Positions 1 to 5,041 of a stretch of DNA of 7,622 bases are shown piece after piece (the stretch's first letter is position 1; each line of letters begins with the position of its first letter). This DNA comes from Chlorobiota bacterium (GTDB lineage: Bacteria > Bacteroidota > Ignavibacteria > SZUA-365 > JAADGX01). Both the position numbers and the translations under genes were made by a program. The notes beneath the pieces are model-generated. The model did no database searches. It was not told the origin of the DNA and worked only from the letters and a program-made list of their open reading frames with translations. Location of the stretch: NCBI GenBank assembly GCA_013152135.1, contig JAADGX010000103.1, forward strand, positions 1-7,622. The letters are read 5' to 3'.

Positions 1-214
1 TGCCAGGGAAGACCGTCTGGCGCACAGGATGGCGGTTATCATGCCCAAGGAGGTACAGGTGAAAAGCTCACCCGACAAGTCCGGCGTGCGTTTGTTTGCC
101 ATTCACGAGGGTTTGAAGGTGGAAATCGTGGATGATTTCGATGGCTGGTACCAGGTGCGGTTGCAGGATGGAAAAAAAGGTTGGGTTCAGCGCGATGTCC
201 TGGAAAGAATCTGA
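1..214 (+). CDS. C-terminal end of an SH3b-domain protein, possibly BatE-like (5' partial)
   Basis: The reading frame is open from base 2 and ends at the TGA at 212-214, so the gene begins before the window and about 70 residues are visible. These form one bacterial SH3 (SH3b/SH3_3) fold: a first strand ending in VKSSP, a central LFAIHEGLKVEIVDD stretch, then WYQVRLQDGKKGWV, and a last strand VLERI. This is the usual SH3b pattern of HEG turn, W-Y-x-V and GWV. In Bacteroidota-type genomes such a tail commonly closes BatE (aerotolerance operon) proteins, after TPR repeats and membrane helices, and may bind peptidoglycan or another envelope ligand. The SH3b call is well supported. The BatE assignment is an inference, because the TPR part lies outside the window. 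An in-frame ATG at 29 falls inside the domain and is unlikely to be the real start. Confidence 0.75.
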   Translation, partial: AREDRLAHRMAVIMPKEVQVKSSPDKSGVRLFAIHEGLKVEIVDDFDGWYQVRLQDGKKGWVQRDVLERI

Positions 215-223
215 TCGGCGGTT

Positions 224-266
224 TTGCGATTGGGGCTGTTTTTCGTGATATTTCAATGAATATAAT
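224..266 (+). promoter_or_regulatory. Candidate promoter region for the barrel gene
   Basis: The 71-base gap between the SH3b gene and the barrel gene holds two sigma70-like options. One is TTGCGA (224-229) and GATATT (247-252) with a 17-base spacer, four of six matches in each box. The other is a perfect TATAAT at 261-266 with only a poor T-rich upstream element. Both would start transcription shortly before the ATG at 286. No Bacteroidota-type TAnnTTTG box is evident. The evidence is motif match only. Confidence 0.3.
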
Positions 267-285
267 GCACTTCAATCGATTCTCC

Positions 286-1050
286 ATGAAAACACTATCA
301 GCTTCCCTTCTTGTCATTTTCCTCTGTGCCGTGCAGGCGGGATTCGCTACCGGCGGCCCCGGTGAAACTCCGAAACCGGAGGAAAACGTTCTGCGCCCCA
401 ACCCGTTGCATCTGCTCGTCGGTCCCATGCTGGGCGGTGGCCTGAATCTTCATTTCGGTGATTTCATCACGCAATGTGATTGCAGCTATTCCAATGGCTC
501 CGGACTGAGCTACGTGGGAGGACTGTTCTACCCCACGGGTGGCGACTGGAGTTTCAGAGGAGAGCTGACGTGGCAGGAATTCGGCGCTGATTTTTCCCAA
601 ACAAAATCACGGGTGGAATACGCGAGCAACGGCGAGTTCGTATTGCTCGATTTCGACCAGAAAGCAGAAGTACGCATGCAGTACTTGCAGCTCAACCTGC
701 TCGTAAAGTGGGCTACAGGGTTTGACAGGCTATATTTTACGGGAGGAGTGGGATACGGTTCGCTGCTTTCCAACCAGCTTGTGGAGACCGAGACCATCGC
801 GACACCGGGATGGGTTTACGTTACGAACGGGACGAATCTTCAAAAATACCTGGATGGTTCAATCGGTTCAGAGAGGGGATATCGTGCGGGAATCATACTT
901 GGAATCGGGTATGATTTCTGGATCACGCCCGATCTTCGATTGAGTCCGGAAATGGCGTGGAATTTCCCGGTAACTTCGATACGAACCAACGACAGCGACT
1001 GGAGAACTTCTTCCATCACGCTGGATATCCTCCTCGGTTTTGGTCTTTAG
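286..1050 (+). CDS. Secreted outer-membrane beta-barrel protein (PorT/OMP_b-brl-like)
   Basis: The product has 254 residues from the ATG at 286. It opens with a signal peptide (MKTLSASLLVIFLC core, likely cut after VQA at residue 18), then a short Pro/Glu linker, then alternating amphipathic strands with aromatic and Gly-rich turns typical of a small barrel of about eight strands: LHLLVGPMLGGGLNL, LSYVGGLFYP, WSFRGELTWQEFGADF, MQYLQLNLLVKWA, LYFTGGVGYGSLLS, YRAGIILGIGYDFWI, and a final strand ending in LLGFGL. The last residue is Leu rather than the classic Phe, as is common in Bacteroidota barrels. A Cys-x-Cys pair (C64 and C66) lies in an early loop. Alternative in-frame ATGs at 256 and 265 would add 10 or 7 residues before the signal peptide. 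None of the starts has a clear Shine-Dalgarno, and 286 gives the cleanest signal peptide and fits the candidate promoter. The exact function is unknown. Confidence 0.75.
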   Translation: MKTLSASLLVIFLCAVQAGFATGGPGETPKPEENVLRPNPLHLLVGPMLGGGLNLHFGDFITQCDCSYSNGSGLSYVGGLFYPTGGDWSFRGELTWQEFGADFSQTKSRVEYASNGEFVLLDFDQKAEVRMQYLQLNLLVKWATGFDRLYFTGGVGYGSLLSNQLVETETIATPGWVYVTNGTNLQKYLDGSIGSERGYRAGIILGIGYDFWITPDLRLSPEMAWNFPVTSIRTNDSDWRTSSITLDILLGFGL

Positions 1051-1131
1051 ATTTTAATGTTCTATATTTCAACCTGTTTCATGAGCTACTTAAAGTGATC
1101 CATGAGGCGAATGAGCTCTATGTCTTGCGGA

Positions 1132-1148
1132 ATTAAAATTTGTTTAAT
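1132..1148. repeat. AT-only inverted repeat in the barrel-deoC gap
   Basis: ATTAAA (1132-1137) and TTTAAT (1143-1148) are perfect inverted copies separated by five bases. They lie 60 bases before the chosen deoC start, inside the 157-base non-coding stretch 1051-1207, which is clearly more AT-rich than the genes around it. The repeat could be an operator or part of a promoter region for the deoC unit, but I see no convincing -35/-10 pair here. Short AT palindromes also arise by chance in AT-rich DNA. Confidence 0.25.
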
Positions 1149-1197
1149 CGTAATTTGATAGTTGAAACGTGCATGGTCTTTCCCGGGACGGAACGGT

Positions 1198-1202
1198 GGG
1201 AG
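1198..1202 (+). promoter_or_regulatory. Ribosome binding site that decides the deoC start
   Basis: GGGAG lies five bases before the GTG at 1208, an ideal Shine-Dalgarno spacing. The more upstream in-frame GTG codons at 1169 and 1196 have no comparable site. This favours a start at 1208, which also puts the family's usual N-terminus (DLAxYIDHTLLK) right after the initiator. Confidence 0.6.
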
Positions 1203-1207
1203 TCACG

Positions 1208-1855
1208 GTGGATCTAGCCGGATATATTGATCATACCTTGCTGAAGCAGGACGCGACCGCGAAAGACATACAGTGTCTGTGCGGAGAAGCCGTGGCGTAT
1301 CACTTCGCGAGTGTTTGTGTGAATCCCTGTCGTGTTCGGATGGCGGCGGATTTTTTGAAAGGCAGTTCCGTAAAGGTTTGCACCGTTATCGGGTTTCCCT
1401 TGGGGGCCAACGAGACTGAAACCAAGGCGTTCGAAGCCAGGAAAGCCATCGAGGCAGGTGCGGATGAACTGGACATGGTGTTGAACATCGGTTTGCTCAA
1501 GGACGGGAAAGAGGAGTTCGTTCGAAAGGACATCACCGCTGTGGTGCAGGTTGCAAAAGAACGGGGTGCCATTGTAAAAGTGATACTTGAGACCTGCCTG
1601 TTAACCAGGGATGAAAAATCGAGAGCCTGTGGATTGTGCAAAGAAGCCGGGGCGGATTATGTCAAGACGTCGACCGGGTTCAGTGCCTCGGGAGCCACCG
1701 TCGAGGACGTGGAGCTTCTGAGACGGGAAGTGGGCGCGGACATGGGGGTCAAAGCGTCCGGGGGAATCCGGACCAGGCAGCAGGCGCTCGACATGATCCA
1801 TCACGGGGCGACTCGCATTGGAACAAGTTCCGGTATAGCAATCGTTCAATCCTAA
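1208..1855 (+). CDS. deoC: Deoxyribose-phosphate aldolase (EC 4.1.2.4)
   Basis: DeoC cleaves 2-deoxy-D-ribose 5-phosphate to glyceraldehyde 3-phosphate and acetaldehyde, the last step of deoxynucleoside catabolism, in the cytoplasm. The product has 215 residues from the GTG at 1208, normal for short bacterial DeoC, and is complete. It opens with the signature YIDHTLLK. The class I aldolase residues are all visible: the Schiff-base lysine in YVKTSTGF (K153), the second active-site lysine in GVKASGGIR (K182), and the aspartate of the proton relay in DELDMVLNIG (D89). The substrate-phosphate loop ASGGIR and the TSSG near the C-terminus are also present. A longer version from the GTG at 1169 adds 13 residues that do not look like the family and has no Shine-Dalgarno. 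The first SPOR gene follows 16 bases after the stop, so co-transcription is likely. No other deo genes are in view. Confidence 0.96.
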   Translation: MDLAGYIDHTLLKQDATAKDIQCLCGEAVAYHFASVCVNPCRVRMAADFLKGSSVKVCTVIGFPLGANETETKAFEARKAIEAGADELDMVLNIGLLKDGKEEFVRKDITAVVQVAKERGAIVKVILETCLLTRDEKSRACGLCKEAGADYVKTSTGFSASGATVEDVELLRREVGADMGVKASGGIRTRQQALDMIHHGATRIGTSSGIAIVQS

Positions 1856-1860
1856 TTTCA

Positions 1861-1866
1861 GAGAGG
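1861..1866 (+). promoter_or_regulatory. Ribosome binding site of the first SPOR gene
   Basis: GAGAGG lies five bases before the ATG at 1872, within the 16-base gap after deoC. It is a good purine-rich Shine-Dalgarno and fixes the start of the SPOR lipoprotein. Confidence 0.6.
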
Positions 1867-1871
1867 CGTGT

Positions 1872-2387
1872 ATGAAATCAAAGCTTACAATACTGCTTAT
1901 GCTCGTGTTCGGTCTGGCGGGCCTGGGGTTCACCGGTTGCAGCGGGAGCGAGGAATCGACGGAAGAAACGCAGGCAGTGGGATTCGAGGAATTTCAGACC
2001 GTGGATACTGATACGACTGTCGTGGCACCGGACACGGAACTTCCGGAAGACGTGTCGGACGAGAGCGAAGCCCCCGAGGAGGAGCAGGAAACCCCGGCGG
2101 TTCAAGCGGATGAACAAGCGAAGCCTGCGGCGGAGCCGATATCTTCGGAGAACCTGATGTGGAGCGTCCAAATCGGCGCGTTCAGAAACGAGGAAGGCGC
2201 GTTTTCCACGGTCAACCAGGCGCGCGCATCGCTCAACAAGCCCGTGTACAAGAACTTCGACGAGGCGACCGGTCTCTTCAAGGTGACCGTCGGATCATTT
2301 GCCACCAGGGAGCAGGCCCAAGAGTTTCGCAGTTTCTGCGTGAAGAACGGCTATCCCGATGCTTTTATCGTACAGGTGAAACGGTGA
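1872..2387 (+). CDS. SPOR-domain lipoprotein 1
   Basis: The product has 171 residues in three parts. Residues 1-23 are a lipoprotein signal peptide: MKSK, a Leu-rich core and lipobox FTGC, with Cys23 as the lipid anchor. Residues 24-93 are a low-complexity linker very rich in Glu/Asp, with some Pro and Thr in the second half. Residues 96-170 are a SPOR domain, with SVQIGAF as the first strand, LFKVTVGSF as the middle repeat and the helix TREQAQEFRSFC before the last strand AFIVQV. SPOR domains (PF05036) bind glycan strands stripped of stem peptides and often direct proteins to the division septum. The linker would let a membrane-anchored domain reach the wall. The domain has one cysteine, C156. 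The stop overlaps the next gene's GTG by four bases. Its specific role is unknown. Confidence 0.88.
   Translation: MKSKLTILLMLVFGLAGLGFTGCSGSEESTEETQAVGFEEFQTVDTDTTVVAPDTELPEDVSDESEAPEEEQETPAVQADEQAKPAAEPISSENLMWSVQIGAFRNEEGAFSTVNQARASLNKPVYKNFDEATGLFKVTVGSFATREQAQEFRSFCVKNGYPDAFIVQVKR
2374..2379 (+). promoter_or_regulatory. Ribosome binding site of the second SPOR gene, inside the first
   Basis: AGGTGA within the last codons of SPOR gene 1 lies four bases before the GTG at 2384, whose TG is shared with the upstream stop (GTGA overlap). Spacing to the alternative ATG at 2396 is 16 bases, too long for efficient initiation. This favours the GTG start and translational coupling. Confidence 0.45.
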
Positions 2388-2827
2388 ATACACACATGCG
2401 CAATACGGCGTTCGCCACCATGCTGGCGGCGCTTTTCTTCTTTGTTTTATTTCCCTCGACTTCGAACGGACAAGTTGAAAGCAAAGTCGATTCCACGGGC
2501 GGCACCACGCACGTAGCCATGGACAGTGTCCGGATCAAGGTTGACTCCACCACGTCGCCATCCGGACAGGAATCGACACGAGTTGCATACTATTCCGTGC
2601 AGATCGGACACTTTTCGAACGAAGATAATGCGTGGAACCTGTATAACCGCGCGATGGAAGACTTTCCGTATCCGGTGCTGTTCATTCGCAGCAACGACAA
2701 GACCAGTTACGTGATTACCGTGGGGAAATTACCCGGGCGTGAGCAGGCGGAGGAAGTAAAAGCGGAATGCGCACGCAAGGGGTACGACGGCGCATTTATC
2801 ATTACAAGGATACCAGCGGCGAAATAA
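2384..2827 (+). CDS. Exported SPOR-domain protein 2
   Basis: The product has 147 residues from the GTG at 2384, or 143 from the ATG at 2396. The N-terminus is a secretory signal peptide: MRNTAFATML, a Leu/Phe core, and probable cleavage near SNG before Gln30. There is no lipobox cysteine, so the product should be soluble in the periplasm, unlike its two neighbours. A short Ser/Thr-rich linker follows, in which KVDST occurs twice (residues 34-38 and 52-56). The SPOR domain spans residues 69-143: YSVQIGHF, YVITVG, helix REQAEEVKAEC, last strand AFIIT. By my hand count it shares 27 of 74 ungapped positions with the SPOR domain of gene 1, including the cysteine (C129 here), so the two look like tandem duplicates. 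The next gene starts two bases after the stop. Function beyond glycan binding is unknown. Confidence 0.85.
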   Translation: MNTHMRNTAFATMLAALFFFVLFPSTSNGQVESKVDSTGGTTHVAMDSVRIKVDSTTSPSGQESTRVAYYSVQIGHFSNEDNAWNLYNRAMEDFPYPVLFIRSNDKTSYVITVGKLPGREQAEEVKAECARKGYDGAFIITRIPAAK

Positions 2828-2829
2828 CG

Positions 2830-3330
2830 ATGGATCGATTTCTGAACTGGATATCGTTTTCCCTCTCCGTCATTCTCCTGGCGGGATGTTCCGCTTCCGG
2901 TACGGACGGGACGCGGACACGGAAACCTGTCGCGGAATTTGAAAAAGATTTCGGGGAGAAAGCGCATGCCATGACGGAAAAGGAACCGCACGCGGGAGGC
3001 CATGATGTTGCCGACTCCTCGGTAAACGATGACCGTTTACGTCCCCGGTACATCGAGCGAACGATGAAACAAGCCGGGTACCGCGTCCAGGTGTTCATTA
3101 CCACGAACATGGACCAGGCGCGTGAAAAAGAGCAAGAGTTCACGCAGTCCCTGAGGACCTACCCGGTGTACAAAGTTTACGACCCGCCGTATTACAAAAT
3201 CCGCGTTGGTGATTTCCAGTCGCGCGAAGAGGCTCTTGCCCTGAAGGATTCCTTGAAGAGCGCAGGAGTGGAAGAAGCCTGGGTCGTAAGGGATAATGTA
3301 CTGGTCGTCGTAAAAGAAGAGCTTAAGTAA
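2830..3330 (+). CDS. SPOR-domain lipoprotein 3
   Basis: The product has 166 residues from the ATG at 2830, two bases after the preceding stop. No strong Shine-Dalgarno is visible, so coupling to the upstream gene is likely. Residues 1-20 are a lipoprotein signal peptide with the clear lipobox LLAGC (Cys20). Residues 21-80 form a charged, probably flexible linker. The SPOR domain spans about 83-155: YRVQVFITTN, then PPYYKIRVGDF, helix SREEALALKDSL, then EEAWVVRD. Its first strand departs from the standard VQ-[IV]-G-x-F pattern (VFITTN instead), while the second repeat RVGDF is standard. It is therefore a different SPOR subtype from genes 1 and 2, and the cysteine those two share is absent. An in-frame extension upstream to 2767 is only read-through of gene 2's coding sequence. 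The gene ends 13 bases from the convergent Ig-lipoprotein gene. Confidence 0.86.
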   Translation: MDRFLNWISFSLSVILLAGCSASGTDGTRTRKPVAEFEKDFGEKAHAMTEKEPHAGGHDVADSSVNDDRLRPRYIERTMKQAGYRVQVFITTNMDQAREKEQEFTQSLRTYPVYKVYDPPYYKIRVGDFQSREEALALKDSLKSAGVEEAWVVRDNVLVVVKEELK

Positions 3331-3343
3331 ACACGATTACGTA

Positions 3344-5041
3344 TCAGTGTTCGCTCGTTCGCGGGAAACGGACGAGCACACCTTTCGTCGTCCAGCGCGG
3401 ACGCACGCGAATAGAATCTCCAACCGCGAACGGCTCTGACGGCTGAAAGGGGAAGGGGAAGCCGTAGTCGAACTTGGCATTCCCGTTGCGATCTTCGAAC
3501 GCGTCCACCCGGTACGTCCCGGCGGGAACACCGTCGATGAAAAATTTCCCGTCTGCCTTGGCTTTGGCTTGAACGGGTTTTCGATCCGCTCGGATCAACT
3601 GAACATAGACCGGAACACTGCCGGACGTATCCCTTGCGATCCTGCCTTGAACCGCTCCGTCATCGGACGGGTCATGGGTAGTGAAAGAAACGCAGACGCT
3701 GGAGTCCTCGAATCCCGCTTGTGAGAGAAGAGAACGAGCTTTCGTGCCGTCGAAGCAGAGGGTGTACTGCATCGCCGGGAGAAGCGACGCGGGACGCAGA
3801 ACGACGTCCTGAAGAGAGGGCCATTCCCTGGTGACAGGAATTTCGGTGCCGGTTGAATCGCGCAGTTGAAAAGACAGGTTCGCGGTATCCAGGGGGTCGG
3901 AAAAACGAATCCGCAATATCCCGGGAATAGGGAAATCACTGCTTCCATGCGCCGGGTTGGAAGCCAGTACTCTTGGCGGCAGGGAGTCGGCGGGAGCCTG
4001 AACAGCCGTGAAGCGCACGGTGTTCCCGGCTCTTGTAACAGCGTTGCCCGCTGCATCCGTAACGTTGAGGATGGTCACGTCGTATTTCATCGCGGGACGG
4101 AGCTTGCGGGCCAGGGCAACGCGGATCGTGCGGTAATCGGTCGGTTCGATGATCGAGGAAAGCACGGGGATTCTTTCTCCCGTTGTATCCCGAACCAGTA
4201 TCCAGGCGGGTTCGATAATGGTATCCCTGAGCGGTTCGTTCCATTTACAAGCGAGCATCCTGTTTCGTGTATTTTCCGCGGATTGGAGGACGGGCGCGGC
4301 GGTATCGTGCTTGATCAGTTTGAACTGGACGAACTCGGCGAGGGAATCGGGCAATGCCCGGACGTCGTACGGCAGGACGCCTGTTTCTTCTTCCTGCGTT
4401 CGGATGTAGTTTTTCGATCCCGATTCCCGCACGGCGAAGAGGCGGTATCTTCCCCGGGCCAGGTGATGAAAGCGGAAGGCGCCTTCCGTGTTCGGCTGCG
4501 TCAAGTAATCCGGTAACAAGATGCCGGGGTTCAGCGTGTCCGGATCAATATTACCGAGCTTGTACGCGAAAACCGATACCTGCTGAGGATTGACGGCATA
4601 CACTCTGCCCGTGATGGTTCCCGCGTCGATCCGATCGCCGGTGGAAAAAGCCAGGCTGTAGCTGCCGTCCATGGCGTTTCCGGCCCGCCGGTCTTTGCAT
4701 TCCGTTCCCACCGTAATGACGTACGTCTGGTTTTTCTTCAACGGTTTCGTAAACCGAATGGTGACGCTTTTGCCGGACCAGTCGAGTTCGAAGCCGCTCT
4801 GCATGAATGGGGAAATGCGCAACGCCCGCGTGAAGGAGTTGCGATCCACGTATTCGTTGAACGTCAGCGTGATTTCGGTGCCGGTAAAATTCAACGTCTC
4901 GGAGGGTGGTTCCGTCTCCTCAATGAAGGGCGGTTCGGTATCGGGCGGACCACCGGAAGGTGGGCGCTGCACGGCACAAGAGGAGAGAAAAAAGGATGCG
5001 ATGAGCACGGCGAAGCATCTATGAAAGAAGAACCATTTCAT
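3344..5041 (-). CDS. Large lipoprotein with bacterial Ig-like (Big_5) domains
   Basis: The product has 565 residues, complete. Residues 1-22 are a lipoprotein signal peptide ending in the lipobox FLSSC (Cys22), followed by RPPSGGPPDTEPP, a Pro/Gly-rich mature start common in this family in Bacteroidota. The next parts are: a Big_5 (SbsA-like Ig) domain at about 36-136 with ITLTFNEYVDRNSF and YVITVG; a carboxypeptidase-regulatory-like beta domain at about 140-215; a weaker Ig-like unit at about 246-346 (CKWNEPL, YDVTILNVTDAAGNAV); a second clear Big_5 unit at about 353-455 (LRIRFSDPLD, YTLCFDGTKA); and a final transthyretin-like beta domain at about 463-545 (VQGRI, GKFFIDGVPAGTYRVDAFED). That last domain carries a loop DRNGNAKFD resembling a calcium-binding loop. 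It is probably a structural or adhesive outer-membrane lipoprotein, with unknown role. Its ATG overlaps the upstream permease stop by four bases (ATGA), so translation is likely coupled. Domain borders are estimates. Confidence 0.82.
   Translation of the reverse strand: MKWFFFHRCFAVLIASFFLSSCAVQRPPSGGPPDTEPPFIEETEPPSETLNFTGTEITLTFNEYVDRNSFTRALRISPFMQSGFELDWSGKSVTIRFTKPLKKNQTYVITVGTECKDRRAGNAMDGSYSLAFSTGDRIDAGTITGRVYAVNPQQVSVFAYKLGNIDPDTLNPGILLPDYLTQPNTEGAFRFHHLARGRYRLFAVRESGSKNYIRTQEEETGVLPYDVRALPDSLAEFVQFKLIKHDTAAPVLQSAENTRNRMLACKWNEPLRDTIIEPAWILVRDTTGERIPVLSSIIEPTDYRTIRVALARKLRPAMKYDVTILNVTDAAGNAVTRAGNTVRFTAVQAPADSLPPRVLASNPAHGSSDFPIPGILRIRFSDPLDTANLSFQLRDSTGTEIPVTREWPSLQDVVLRPASLLPAMQYTLCFDGTKARSLLSQAGFEDSSVCVSFTTHDPSDDGAVQGRIARDTSGSVPVYVQLIRADRKPVQAKAKADGKFFIDGVPAGTYRVDAFEDRNGNAKFDYGFPFPFQPSEPFAVGDSIRVRPRWTTKGVLVRFPRTSEH
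3347..3381 (+). terminator. Imperfect hairpin at the convergent gene ends, possible terminator
   Basis: GTGT (3347-3350) pairs with ACAC (3378-3381) and 3353-3361 pairs with 3369-3377, giving 13 pairs with a two-base bulge (3351-3352) and a seven-base loop. One of the pairs is a G-U that exists only in the plus-strand transcript (T3359 with G3371). It begins 17 bases after the stop of the third SPOR gene and is followed by only a short CTTTC, so it is not a textbook intrinsic terminator. It overlaps the last codons of the minus-strand Ig gene. Confidence 0.35.

Noticed and set aside
181..285. Longer barrel protein starting at TTG 181
   Set aside because: It would overlap the SH3b gene and bury the signal peptide behind 35 unrelated residues.
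39..428. Minus-strand open frame of 129 codons across the SH3b gene end and the barrel start
   Set aside because: It runs antisense to two supported genes and the gap between them, and the Pro/Arg-rich product has no family features.
1081..1117. Direct repeat ATGAGCT at 1081-1087 and 1111-1117, with a partial copy at 1102
   Set aside because: Two seven-base copies with uneven spacing to the partial copy are too short to support an operator call.
1139..1157. Possible Bacteroidota promoter (TTTG at 1139 and TAATTTG at 1151)
   Set aside because: The downstream box is one base short of TAnnTTTG and the spacing between boxes is only eight bases, far from the usual distance of about 19-21.
1102..1158. 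Eighteen-codon open frame in the barrel-deoC gap
   Set aside because: It has no Shine-Dalgarno, is very short and its composition is not informative, so chance is the simplest explanation.
2159..2383. Upstream extension of the second SPOR gene's frame through SPOR gene 1
   Set aside because: The extension is an out-of-frame reading of the upstream SPOR domain, and the signal peptide requires a start at 2384 or 2396.
3866..4516. Plus-strand open frame of 216 codons inside the Ig-lipoprotein gene
   Set aside because: It lies antisense to a gene with recognisable domains, its translation has no signal or family pattern, and it is rich in Arg/Gly/Ser as expected from a shadow frame.
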